A stretch of 7,942 nt of DNA, taken from the NCBI GenBank assembly GCA_025362915.1, contig JANYEU010000249.1, positions 1-7,942 of the forward strand, written 5' to 3'. Numbering within the stretch: position 1 is the stretch's first letter; each line of letters starts with the position of its first letter. A model generated the notes under the pieces. The model worked only from the letters and a program-made list of their open reading frames with translations, was not told the origin of the DNA and made no database searches. Of this stretch, positions 1-6,993 are shown one piece after another. The translations under genes and the position numbers were made by a program. This DNA is from Chitinophagaceae bacterium. Its GTDB lineage: Bacteria > Bacteroidota > Bacteroidia > Chitinophagales > Chitinophagaceae.

Positions 1-165
1 TGGTGGAACGATGTTTCGCATGGCTTGACAAATGCAGGAGACTTTGGAAGAACTGTGAACGCAAACTCAATACAAGCCTACAATTCATGGTACTCGCATT
101 TATCGCCATCCTACTCAGAAGATTATGAACAGGTTCTAAGAAAAGCATTGCGTTCCTTGTGGTAA
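1..165 (+). CDS. C-terminal end of an unrecognised protein (partial)
   Basis: Frame 1 is open from the first base to a TAA at 163-165, giving 54 residues that start WWNDVSHGLTNAGDF and end VLRKALRSLW. The start lies outside the window. The fragment is rich in aromatic residues (four Trp, four Tyr) and polar residues, and has no membrane segment, T9SS sorting motif or other motif I recognise. It does not resemble the C-terminus of the succinyl-CoA ligase beta subunit, so sucD here does not directly follow sucC. Amino-acid composition, absence of internal stops, and a natural intergenic gap with a promoter-like box afterwards support a real gene end. Function is unknown from this fragment. Confidence 0.6.
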   Translation, partial: WWNDVSHGLTNAGDFGRTVNANSIQAYNSWYSHLSPSYSEDYEQVLRKALRSLW

Positions 166-240
166 AACTTCTTGAGTGGTAACCTATAATTTAATCCCAG
201 AAAAAATGTTCAATCGTTATCGTTAAAAACTTTCTTTTAA

Positions 241-273
241 TTTTCGTTAGAAAATACGTTTACCCTATTTTTG
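241..273 (+). promoter_or_regulatory. Putative Bacteroidetes-type promoter of sucD
   Basis: TATTTTTG at 266-273 matches the Bacteroidetes -7 consensus TAnnTTTG. About 20 bases upstream, TTTTCG at 241-246 is an imperfect -33 element (consensus TTTG/TTG). Transcription would begin near 279, leaving a leader of about 27 bases before the ATG at 306. There is no purine-rich Shine-Dalgarno sequence in front of the ATG, which is common in this phylum. The rest of the gap (166-240) is AT-rich and I see no clear terminator in it. Confidence 0.5.
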
Positions 274-305
274 CGCCGCGCTAAAAAACATGGTGCAACC
301 TCAAT

Positions 306-1187
306 ATGTCAGTATTAGTAAACAAGGATTCTAAAATTATCGTTCAGGGTTTTACAGGAACTGAAGGAACTTTCCATGCCACTCAAATGATTGAGTACGG
401 CACTAACGTAGTAGGTGGTGTAACCCCGAATAAAGGTGGAACGCTACATTTGGATAAACCAGTTTTTAATACTGTAGCCGATGCGGTAAAAACTACTGGC
501 GCTAACGTGAGTATCATTTTTGTTCCTCCTGCTTTTGCCGGAGATGCAATAATGGAAGCTGCTGAGGCTGGTATTGCCTTGGTGGTTTGTATTACAGAGG
601 GTATCCCAGTGCAGGATATGGTGAAAGTTAAAAATTTTTTATTGGGGAAGACAACCCGTTTAATAGGACCAAACTGTCCAGGTGTAATTACTGCCGACGA
701 AGCTAAAGTGGGCATCATGCCAGGCTTTATCTTTAAGAAAGGAAGAATTGGTATCGTTTCTAAATCTGGCACTTTGACTTACGAAGCTGCCGACCAAGCT
801 GTAAAAGCTGGTTTGGGTATTAGTACTGCAATCGGTATTGGTGGTGATCCAATTATTGGTACACCTACTGTGGAAGCAGTAAAATTGTTGATGGATGATC
901 CTGAAACTGATGGCATCATCATGATTGGAGAGATAGGTGGTAGCATGGAAGCTGATGCTGCTTATTGGATAAAAGAAAATTCAACAAAACCTGTTGTTGG
1001 TTTCATCGCTGGTCAAACTGCGCCTCCGGGTAGAAGGATGGGTCATGCTGGTGCAATCATCGGTGGTGCTGATGATACTGCAGAAGCAAAAATGAAGATT
1101 ATGGCTGAATGTGGTATTCACGTTGTAGCTAGTCCTGCTGACATTGGTAAGACGATGGCCGCAGCTTTGGCAGCTTATAAGAAATAA
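306..1187 (+). CDS. sucD: Succinyl-CoA ligase (ADP-forming) alpha subunit
   Basis: This 293-residue protein matches the usual alpha-subunit length (about 290). Together with SucC it interconverts succinyl-CoA and succinate with formation of nucleoside triphosphate in the cytoplasmic TCA cycle. Visible motifs, in order: the CoA-binding Rossmann glycine motif GFTGTEGTFH (residues 15-24), GPNCPGV (121-127), SKSGTLTYE (152-160), and the phosphohistidine loop RRMGHAGAI. His247 is the residue phosphorylated in catalysis (His246 in E. coli numbering without Met). The ATG at 306 gives the canonical N-terminus in which a short beta strand precedes the CoA-binding motif. sucC is not adjacent: the gene appears monocistronic, with a promoter-like box upstream and a strong hairpin downstream. 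It looks complete and functional, with no missing key residue. Confidence 0.98.
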   Translation: MSVLVNKDSKIIVQGFTGTEGTFHATQMIEYGTNVVGGVTPNKGGTLHLDKPVFNTVADAVKTTGANVSIIFVPPAFAGDAIMEAAEAGIALVVCITEGIPVQDMVKVKNFLLGKTTRLIGPNCPGVITADEAKVGIMPGFIFKKGRIGIVSKSGTLTYEAADQAVKAGLGISTAIGIGGDPIIGTPTVEAVKLLMDDPETDGIIMIGEIGGSMEADAAYWIKENSTKPVVGFIAGQTAPPGRRMGHAGAIIGGADDTAEAKMKIMAECGIHVVASPADIGKTMAAALAAYKK

Positions 1188-1192
1188 TTGTG

Positions 1193-1300
1193 TAGGCAAA
1201 TAGGATATAGGCAAGGAGGCAAAGAGTGAAGAAACTTCAAACTCTTTGCCTCCTTGCCTTTTCACCCCTTCCCTCTTTTCCTATTGCCTCTTTGCCTAAT
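1193..1300. repeat. Extended imperfect palindrome built from GGCAAA/TTTGCC units
   Basis: The core is a perfect 19-bp inverted repeat, arms 1209-1227 and 1241-1259. The 13-base loop itself contains a GAAG-AAA-CTTC mini-hairpin. Outside the core, AGGCAAATAGGA at about 1194-1205 is nearly complementary to TCCTATTGCCT at about 1279-1289, with one bulged base, and a further CTCTTTGCCTA copy follows at about 1288-1298. The same short word (AGGCAAA or its complement) recurs at least five times within about 110 bases. This looks like a low-complexity, REP-like intergenic element rather than a simple terminator. The outer arms are separated from the core by non-pairing pyrimidine-rich sequence (about 1262-1278). 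Confidence 0.7.
1209..1262 (+). terminator. Strong hairpin after sucD, possible terminator
   Basis: A perfect 19-bp stem (left arm 1209-1227, right arm 1241-1259) sits 21 bases after the sucD stop codon and is followed by a short TTTT run (1259-1262). The stem is stable, but the T-tract is short and quickly interrupted by CACCCC. It could act as an imperfect intrinsic terminator, an mRNA 3'-end stabiliser, or simply be the core of the palindromic repeat described separately. Confidence 0.4.
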
Positions 1301-1304
1301 TTTG
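1297..1304 (+). promoter_or_regulatory. TAnnTTTG box directly before the CoA-binding gene
   Basis: TAATTTTG fits the Bacteroidetes -7 consensus TAnnTTTG and ends only 5 bases before the ATG at 1310. A start site 5-7 bases downstream would make the transcript leaderless or nearly so. No convincing -33 TTTG lies about 20 bases upstream; that stretch is pyrimidine-rich palindrome sequence. The match may therefore be chance. Confidence 0.25.
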
Positions 1305-1309
1305 TCATC

Positions 1310-1672
1310 ATGAATAAGAAAACAGTTGTTATAGGTGCATCCGAAAACCCTGAGCGGTATAGTTATCTGACTGTAAACAAACTTATCAGCCATCAACATG
1401 AAGCGATAGCCATTGGAAAGAAGAAAGAATATATCGGAACTATACCCATCATTACTGATAATCCTGTAGTATATAGTGTGGATACTGTAACTCTTTACCT
1501 AAACCCAACCAACCAAAAAGATTACTACAATTATATCCTTTCATTACACCCCAAAAGAATCATATTTAACCCCGGTGCAGAAAATAAGGAACTGTACAAA
1601 CTAGCAGTAGAAAATAATATACAACCGATGAATGCCTGCACGCTTGTTTTGTTGAGTACGGGGCAGTATTAG
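1310..1672 (+). CDS. CoA-binding domain protein (YccU/COG1832-like)
   Basis: The 120-residue product is a single-domain Rossmann-type CoA-binding protein (CoA_binding_2 family). Visible features are an N-terminal beta strand and loop TVVIGASENPERYSY (residues 5-19), VDTVTLYLNP (57-66), the hallmark RIIFNPGAEN (about 83-92) and a C-terminal NACTLVLLSTGQY (108-120) with Cys110. The length is normal for the stand-alone bacterial family, which resembles the CoA-binding half of SucD but lacks the ligase domain and active-site His. Biological role is not established; it may bind CoA or a related nucleotide. I chose the ATG at 1310. The in-frame GTG at 1226 would add 28 residues encoded by the palindromic repeat, which do not belong to the family. 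No Shine-Dalgarno sequence is evident. It ends 37 bases from the convergent stop of the large minus-strand gene. Confidence 0.9.
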   Translation: MNKKTVVIGASENPERYSYLTVNKLISHQHEAIAIGKKKEYIGTIPIITDNPVVYSVDTVTLYLNPTNQKDYYNYILSLHPKRIIFNPGAENKELYKLAVENNIQPMNACTLVLLSTGQY

Positions 1673-1709
1673 GATATATCTTCTTGATACGGAAATCATT
1701 TCACTAATT

Positions 1710-4700
1710 TCATTCTTTGATAAACTTATCCAATAGCTTATTTCCTTTGCCGTTAGTCAATTCTATTATATAAACACTTGCTGCTAAATGACTTACATCA
1801 AGCGTGATGGACTTGCCGTTTACCAATACATCTAGTTTACTATAAGCTTCCTTCCCTGCAACAGTTGTAATTCTTACCTTATACAGACTGCCGGTTGCTG
1901 CTCCTGAAAGTGTAATATTTACCTTCTTCTGAATGGGGTTAGGGCTAATTGATAATTGACTTTTGATAATTGATAATTTTAAGGTTACCTCCTTAGTATA
2001 ACTGAATTTTCCTGTGTCATCAATTGATTTAATGCGGTAGTATAACGTATTTTCCCCTGTTGGCAAGCTTGCATCCTGTATGGAATATATCGCAACACCT
2101 GTTGACTTACTATTGTTTATAGAAGCAAAGTGTATTCCGTCTGTACTCCTTTCTAAACTGTAGGAAGTAATATTGGCTTCATTTACGACCTGCCATTTTA
2201 CCAAAACACCATCTAGATTTTGCGTAGCTGATATGCCCACAAAGTTTACAGGAAGTGTAACTGCTCTCCTCAAGATTACCCTGAACCTGTTGCTGCCTTT
2301 GCTGGAAGTGTCGGTGGTAACATTGAAACGATAAGTGGGATTGTGGCGCATATTGGCGACTACGCCTAAAAACTTATCAAGCAATGTAATGCTTTGGCTT
2401 TCATCTATTGTTTCCAACTGGCTAAATGCAATTGAATAAGTACCCGTTTTAATGCTTACTCCCAGTTGTGTAATGCTTGAGGAAGCAGTATCCGGCATTT
2501 CGGCAATTGCCAATCGGTTGCTGCCCTTATAAGAAACCAATGCCTGACTGGTGAGGCTAAATGAGGTTGCATCGAGTTGTTGATTGTAATTTATAGAGCC
2601 CAGTTTGGAATAGACAAGCAGTATCTCATCCAACCTGATATTGTTAGAATTGTACAAACCAATCCTGATACTTTTCTCTTCTGCTCCAAAGTATTGTGTG
2701 TTTGGCAGGACACCATTTGTTTTGTGTGCTTCGGCAAATGTGACACTGCCATTGGTGTTTGCTTCCACAAAGAATGCCTGACCACTGGCTATATAATCGC
2801 CGTTGGCATTATCATAACCAAATGCACCATTGGCAATATTACCATTGGCATAAGTGGAGAAATTGCCAGAACCAAATGGGCTGAACATCCACATTTTGTT
2901 ATTGACAATGCCGTTACTTGCCTGAAAAGCCGAGAAGCTAATCTGGCTAGGATACGGATTTGCCAACAACGTAAATGTGTGTACGGACATATCATTTAAC
3001 GCAATGGATAAGTTACCCGTGATCACCGTACCTGTAGCACTCAAGGTAACGGCTTCGGGTGCTGCCGGACTAATAGAATTTAATTGGTTATAGCAGCTAA
3101 CACCGCTGGTACTGCTATTTCTATCGCCACGAATGTTTACGGAATAACCAATTCCCGGAACAAGATTGGCACTTGTATTTGCCATGCCTGCATAGTGAGT
3201 ACCATTGGTAGTTGTGGCTGTATAAGTAAGTATTGTTTTGGCATTAGAAGCGGTAGCATCAAAGCCATTGGTATTGTATTTATCTGTAGAACCGCCATTA
3301 CCAGATGTACTGCCACAAACCACTCCACCCGTTCCTGAACCGGTTACATATATCTGTTGTTGCCAGGTATTTCGGATAGTTTGCATAACAGGGCTACCAA
3401 TGAAACTATATCTACGGGCGGTCTTGGCTGTTATGTATCGCTCAACTGTTACATTGCCTGTAAGGTAACTTCCAGTTCCTCTGCCTATACGTGCAGTCTT
3501 GGAGGAAGAAGACTTTAGTGTGAGGAAACCACCTGTATTCAATGTACCCAAAGTAGGAACAACAGAATCGGTAATGTTTAATTGACTGCCGATAGTTACA
3601 CCAGCACTGTTATTTATTTTTAGACCGCCAATAGTACTTGTACTAAATACAGAACCTTGTATTATTTGTGCTGATGAGCCATTCAATTCGAGCATGCCAG
3701 TAGTAATATTCAAAGTGCCAGCGCTAGCAATACTTCCTGCTACCTGTAATATTCCTGTAACATTGAGAGTCGCACCAGAAGCAATAGTCAGGTTATTGAC
3801 TAGAGAAGTGCCACTGATGGTTGGATAAAAAGAAGAAATAGGAATTGTGACATTGGTAGAACCTGTAGGTAAATTAGATGCACACCAGTTGGTATTAGTA
3901 GCCCATGCAGTATTTGCCCCTATCCATGTGCCTGCAGTACAGGTTGTGTAAATGAGATTAATGTTGTTTGAGGCAAAGCCAATGCTGAATGTACCTGAAA
4001 AGCTATTGGTAATACCAGAAGTATTCACTGTGATGTTGGCAATGGAAGGTGTGGTGCCTGTATAAGTTCCTATCACCCAATTGTATGTATTGGCACTTAC
4101 AAAGCTGGCAATGGTTCCATTTATTGCCACTGTAAAGTTAGAGCCAGAGGTTGCGCTATTGGTAAGAGTACCTACAATCAGGTTATCCCAATCTGTTCCA
4201 GCAGTACCAGTTGTTTTATTTACATCAAAGTGATAGAATCCACCAGCTTCTAATGTAAGATTACCTGTGGTTAAAGTTCCCATTGATGCAGATCCAGCCG
4301 GGCTGATTGTTCCCGATAAGTCAACACTTCCACTAGCCGAACCTGTGCCACTTAATGTACCATTGGCGCCAATTGATACGGCAGAACTAGATGCTAAGGA
4401 ACCAGTAGAATTTATATTGAGTGTACCCGCGCTTACCGTTGTAGTACCCGTATAAGTATTTACATCTGCAAACGTTTGAGTGCCGATACCACTTTTTATT
4501 ACAGAAACAGAACCTGTAATAACACCTGAGTTTGTTGTAGTGGCATTGCCGTAAGCATTGGTGGTAGAAGAGTTAATGGTTAATGTAGCCGCACCAGTAG
4601 AAGTAATTGTATTTTTTGTTGCAGTGCCATTTGTACCAGAAACTGAGATTAATCCGGCAATAGTTTGGTTATTTCCACTCATATCAAAAATACCGAGGTT

Positions 4701-5951
4701 GGTACTTGATGCTTGCCCTATGCTGAGTACTGTAGTAGCTGGTAGTGCATTGGCTGTTAATTGTATTGTGCCATTATTCAGTGTGGTTGCGCCTGTGTAA
4801 GTGCTTGCCCCACCCAAGATAAGTGTACCACTTCCTTGTTTTGCCCATGCACCAGCCACGCTTGGTTTATCAGCAATCACACCATTGTAAGTAAGTACAC
4901 TTCCAAAGTTTATGTTTATGGCAGTACCCGCAGTTGTTCCTACTTGTATGCCCCTTTTGCTATCCAGCGTATAACTAACCGTGGTACTGTTATCCGTACC
5001 TACAGCCGTCATTTTTCCTCCATCAATAATTATGGATGCTGGCGTTAAAGAACCTGGTACTGCACCAAAACTACCATCATTAGCAAAACCTACTTCATCG
5101 GCAGACAAGGTGACTGCACCAGTAAATGAATTAGTGCCACCCATTGTTATCACTCCCGCTCCTACACCATTAAATATAAGACCAAAACTACCAGATATAC
5201 CCCCTGTTAACTGCCTAATGGCACCAGCACTTGTTGAATTTGTTATAGTAGGGGTTACAGTTAGCACTGTAGGCATTCCGTACGTATCTGTTCCTGTACC
5301 AGATAGAGCAAAGTTCCCTCCTAAATTAAGACCACTAGAGTTAAAAGCATTGCCCGTAGATTGTATAGTGCCACCATTTATGGTAAGTGCGCCACCCCCA
5401 AAACTATTTACAGAGGTAACTATTACTGTTCCTGCATTGATGGTGATACCTGCCGGTGCACCTGATGTGTTGATAGAACCGCCGATGTTCCATGTACCCG
5501 CCGAGGTTTTCTTAAACCCTGTCCCTATGGCAGTAGATACGAGTTGAGATCCCCAATTAAAAACACAACCATTACAAACATCGATGGTAATTATTTTACC
5601 ATTGGTGGAAAACGTTCCTGCCTTTGTCATAGTAACAGCTGTGGTTGTTCCTGTTAGGGTGATGTTTCCTACTTGCTGATTGGTTACAAAGATGGGTGTT
5701 GAATTGGCAGAAAATATTGCATTGTAAGTGTTAGTCCAACTTGTACCGCCCGTTGCGGTAGGTGTTGTACTCCAGTTGGCTCCCGTCCAAGATTGTGAAG
5801 CAGCACCATCGGTACGCCAATAGACTGTTTGAGAATACACCTTACTGAAAAATAGTGTTGTTGCCAGCAATAAAAGAAAGCAGAAGATTCTGAGCAAAAG
5901 CGATACTGCAATGTTTGCCGCAATACGCTGTGTTAAAAAATGCTTGTTCAT
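1710..5951 (-). CDS. Large secreted beta-repeat surface protein with T9SS type A sorting domain
   Basis: The 1413-residue protein starts with a signal peptide: a hydrophobic core at residues 22-35 and probable cleavage after SKVYS (36-40) or Q41. Residues about 45-640 are Gly/Thr/Ser/Asn-rich beta-helix sequence with autotransporter-associated beta-strand repeats. Examples are at about 263-290 (ITMGGTNSFTGAVTL), 368-400 (SGTLILGGASTYTGATTL) and 486-513 (FADVNTYTGTTTVSAGTL). From about 671 (GTWIGANTAWATNTNWC) to 841 is the Bacteroidetes 'tWtGa..t.W....NW' module. About 845-1090 is a surface-protein region with NPYPSQI and SGQAFFVEA. An FnIII-like domain (about 1240-1325) has LERSTDGIHF and LYYRIKSID. 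The last 81-87 residues (SISPNP to KFIKE) are a T9SS type A sorting domain. The protein is likely exported by Sec, crosses the outer membrane by T9SS, and is anchored or released as an adhesin or matrix protein. No enzyme motif is visible. The ATG at 5951 is the only good start preceding the signal peptide. Confidence 0.92.
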   Translation of the reverse strand: MNKHFLTQRIAANIAVSLLLRIFCFLLLLATTLFFSKVYSQTVYWRTDGAASQSWTGANWSTTPTATGGTSWTNTYNAIFSANSTPIFVTNQQVGNITLTGTTTAVTMTKAGTFSTNGKIITIDVCNGCVFNWGSQLVSTAIGTGFKKTSAGTWNIGGSINTSGAPAGITINAGTVIVTSVNSFGGGALTINGGTIQSTGNAFNSSGLNLGGNFALSGTGTDTYGMPTVLTVTPTITNSTSAGAIRQLTGGISGSFGLIFNGVGAGVITMGGTNSFTGAVTLSADEVGFANDGSFGAVPGSLTPASIIIDGGKMTAVGTDNSTTVSYTLDSKRGIQVGTTAGTAININFGSVLTYNGVIADKPSVAGAWAKQGSGTLILGGASTYTGATTLNNGTIQLTANALPATTVLSIGQASSTNLGIFDMSGNNQTIAGLISVSGTNGTATKNTITSTGAATLTINSSTTNAYGNATTTNSGVITGSVSVIKSGIGTQTFADVNTYTGTTTVSAGTLNINSTGSLASSSAVSIGANGTLSGTGSASGSVDLSGTISPAGSASMGTLTTGNLTLEAGGFYHFDVNKTTGTAGTDWDNLIVGTLTNSATSGSNFTVAINGTIASFVSANTYNWVIGTYTGTTPSIANITVNTSGITNSFSGTFSIGFASNNINLIYTTCTAGTWIGANTAWATNTNWCASNLPTGSTNVTIPISSFYPTISGTSLVNNLTIASGATLNVTGILQVAGSIASAGTLNITTGMLELNGSSAQIIQGSVFSTSTIGGLKINNSAGVTIGSQLNITDSVVPTLGTLNTGGFLTLKSSSSKTARIGRGTGSYLTGNVTVERYITAKTARRYSFIGSPVMQTIRNTWQQQIYVTGSGTGGVVCGSTSGNGGSTDKYNTNGFDATASNAKTILTYTATTTNGTHYAGMANTSANLVPGIGYSVNIRGDRNSSTSGVSCYNQLNSISPAAPEAVTLSATGTVITGNLSIALNDMSVHTFTLLANPYPSQISFSAFQASNGIVNNKMWMFSPFGSGNFSTYANGNIANGAFGYDNANGDYIASGQAFFVEANTNGSVTFAEAHKTNGVLPNTQYFGAEEKSIRIGLYNSNNIRLDEILLVYSKLGSINYNQQLDATSFSLTSQALVSYKGSNRLAIAEMPDTASSSITQLGVSIKTGTYSIAFSQLETIDESQSITLLDKFLGVVANMRHNPTYRFNVTTDTSSKGSNRFRVILRRAVTLPVNFVGISATQNLDGVLVKWQVVNEANITSYSLERSTDGIHFASINNSKSTGVAIYSIQDASLPTGENTLYYRIKSIDDTGKFSYTKEVTLKLSIIKSQLSISPNPIQKKVNITLSGAATGSLYKVRITTVAGKEAYSKLDVLVNGKSITLDVSHLAASVYIIELTNGKGNKLLDKFIKE
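1946..1980 (-). repeat. TTGATAATTGA direct repeats inside the linker before the T9SS domain
   Basis: TTGATAATTGA occurs at 1949-1959 and again at 1963-1973 (14-base period), and a partial third unit runs to 1978. The tract is AT-only apart from G/C at fixed unit positions and contrasts with the surrounding sequence. On the coding strand it encodes the junction between the FnIII-like domain and the sorting domain (about LKLSIIKSQLSI). It resembles an inserted low-complexity element kept in frame. Confidence 0.6.
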
Positions 5952-6274
5952 ATCTATTTTTTTTTGTGATTAATACCAAAAAACCAACCGAACCGAGACA
6001 AGCCTTTCTTTCTGCTAATGGCAGAGCAAACGTATTATTTTACCTATACTCATTTATAAATCCTTGAAATGTAATCGTGAAAGCGCAAGTCTAAAATGGA
6101 AATGTTTTTATGGATAACCAAAAGTAGTCTTTAATATTTTTTCTTAGATTATTTTATTATGTATATTTTTTTTTGGAGCAGGTCATATTTGGTTAATCAT
6201 ATAGATAATTCGTGTTTGATTGGTTCAAGAGATTTTAGCCCATAATAGAAACATTTTACAATACCCTTATAAAC
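5952..6274. other. AT-rich intergenic region upstream of the large surface-protein gene
   Basis: No open frame in this stretch looks coding. On the minus strand it holds the 5' leader (about 70 bases) and probable promoter of the large protein. The remainder (about 6060-6270) is AT-rich with T-runs (about 6166-6175) and no recognisable RNA gene. A plus-strand open frame from 6220 runs antisense through the T9SS remnant and is judged spurious. Confidence 0.6.
6027..6034 (-). promoter_or_regulatory. Putative -7 box for the large surface-protein gene
   Basis: On the minus strand this reads TACGTTTG, an exact match to the Bacteroidetes -7 consensus TAnnTTTG. It lies about 76 bases upstream of the ATG at 5951, giving a leader of about 70 bases. 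No clear TTTG -33 element is seen at the expected distance; the stretch there is AT-rich. No Shine-Dalgarno sequence is obvious: the bases before the ATG are an A-rich run, a common feature of Bacteroidetes initiation regions. Confidence 0.45.
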
Positions 6275-6303
6275 AAAAAAGATCCCCATTTTTTACGGGA
6301 ATC
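6275..6303 (-). terminator. Intrinsic terminator of the truncated T9SS gene
   Basis: Read on the minus strand, GATTCCC (6303-6297), a 9-base loop and GGGGATC (6287-6281) form a 7-bp stem with one G-T wobble. A run of six T follows immediately (6280-6275). It begins about 30 bases after the stop codon of the T9SS remnant at 6333, which is the right place and orientation. Its presence suggests the remnant was once the true 3' end of an expressed gene. Confidence 0.75.
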
Positions 6304-6332
6304 TCTTATATAGCTGTTTGCATTCTCTCTGA

Positions 6333-6618
6333 TTATTCTTTCACAAACTTATCCATCAGTTTATTGCCTTTACTATTGGTAAGCTCTAGTACATATACAC
6401 CAGCAGTCAAATTATTTGCATCAAGCGTGATGGACTTGCCACTTACCATCACATTAATCTTACTAAAAGCTTCCTTGCCTGCAATAGTCATAATTCTTAT
6501 CTTATATGCATTCCCCGAAGTTGTACCTGCAAGTGTAATATTCAACTTGCTTTGTACAGGGTTGGGGTAAATGGAAAGAGTAGTGAGTGATAAGTCGTGA
6601 GTAGTGTTCGTGCCTGCT
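6333..6618 (-). pseudogene. 3' stump of a second T9SS-secreted protein, cut by the IS element
   Basis: The minus-strand frame ends with TAA at 6333-6335 and encodes a T9SS type A sorting domain from LSIYPNPVQSKLNITLAG to LMDKFVKE. It aligns without gaps to the last 81 residues of the large neighbour, with about 53 identities by eye. The frame stays open upstream through TTHDLSLTT to a TGA near 6636, but there is no signal peptide or domain ahead of it. The only internal start candidate (TTG at 6545) begins inside the sorting domain. At about 6610-6620 the sequence changes to the left end of an IS3 element in the opposite orientation. The simplest reading is that the IS was inserted into a tandem paralogue just upstream of its sorting domain and that the 5' part, if still present, lies beyond the window. 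The right-hand limit is approximate. Confidence 0.8.
6578..6606 (-). repeat. GAGTAGTG direct repeats in the linker of the T9SS remnant
   Basis: GAGTAGTG occurs at 6578-6585 and 6599-6606, and related AGTGA/CGTGA words lie between them. On the coding strand the units read CACTACTC and encode the Thr/Leu/Ser linker immediately before the sorting domain. The tract is at the same domain junction as the TTGATAATTGA repeats of the large gene, but its sequence is unrelated. Confidence 0.55.
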
Positions 6619-6642
6619 ATAGGTAGACAAAAAAGTCAACTT

Positions 6643-6993
6643 ATGAAGCAGACAACAAAGGAGAAATTAGAGATTAAGGGTCGTAGGATTTTTTCGGAGA
6701 CATTGAAGAAGCAAGTGGTCAAGGAGTTGGTAAGCAAGCGTGTGAGTGTGCATCAGCTAATGCGTGAGCATCAGGTTAGCTCCACAACCGTTTACCGCTG
6801 GTTGTATAAGTATTCACCTTTTCACGAAAGGAAGTGTACCTTGGTTGTTCAAATGGAAAGTGAAGCAACAATAAACGGGGATTTGCAAAAGCGGATTGCG
6901 GAATTGGAACTTGCAGTGGGTCAGAAACAATTGGAGATAGATTTCCTGAACAAGTTATTCGAGGTGGGAAGTGCAGAGTTGGGTTTGACCTAA
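6643..6993 (+). CDS. IS3-family transposase OrfA (HTH protein), probably 3'-frameshifted
   Basis: The 116-residue product has a helix-turn-helix region at residues 18-57 (SETLKKQVVKEL to VYRWLYKY) that would bind the IS ends. A coiled-coil/leucine-zipper segment follows at about 81-105 (LQKRIAELELAV to FLNKL), as expected for IS3 OrfA. I chose the ATG at 6643; the upstream GTG at 6604 would begin in the interrupted T9SS gene. The frame ends early at TAA 6991-6993 with AELGLT. The next frame continues GFDLKKNFSIQPSNGSG and stops at TGA 7056-7058, which overlaps the OrfB ATG. That continuation resembles the normal OrfA tail, so one base (probably a T in the TTT at 6984-6986) seems to be missing. 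No Shine-Dalgarno sequence is visible. Confidence 0.85.
   Translation: MKQTTKEKLEIKGRRIFSETLKKQVVKELVSKRVSVHQLMREHQVSSTTVYRWLYKYSPFHERKCTLVVQMESEATINGDLQKRIAELELAVGQKQLEIDFLNKLFEVGSAELGLT

Noticed and set aside
383..772. 129-codon minus-strand frame
   Set aside because: It lies wholly antisense to sucD, which has full-length family support.
1226..1309. GTG start giving a 28-residue N-terminal extension of the CoA-binding protein that looks a little like a signal peptide
   Set aside because: The extension is encoded by the palindromic GGCAAA repeat, and the family begins at the MNKKTVVIGA strand. The ATG at 1310 is the natural start.
1673..1709. Bidirectional terminator between the two convergent genes
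   Set aside because: Only a 5-bp GAAAT/ATTTC dyad with a 1-base loop is present and no T-run follows in either direction.
1946..1980. Short regular repeats considered as a CRISPR-like array
   Set aside because: The units are only 11 bases with 3-base gaps, lie inside a coding frame, and there are no spacers or cas genes.
2577..2999. 140-codon plus-strand frame with several Cys residues
   Set aside because: It is antisense to the conserved NPYPSQI...SGQAFFVEA region of the large surface protein. The Cys content follows from the complementary Asn/Ala/Gly codons.
4981..5547. 188-codon Pro/Val-rich plus-strand frame
   Set aside because: It is antisense to the beta-repeat region. Its Pro/Val/Ala bias is the complement of Gly/Thr/Asn codons, and it has no recognisable domain.
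6220..6570. 116-codon plus-strand hydrophobic frame that could be read as a membrane protein
   Set aside because: It overlaps, antisense, the terminator and the T9SS sorting domain, whose homology to the large gene's C-terminus shows the minus strand is the coding one.
6604..6642. GTG start adding 13 residues to OrfA
   Set aside because: This stretch spans the IS left end and the interrupted T9SS linker, whereas the ATG at 6643 gives a typical OrfA start.
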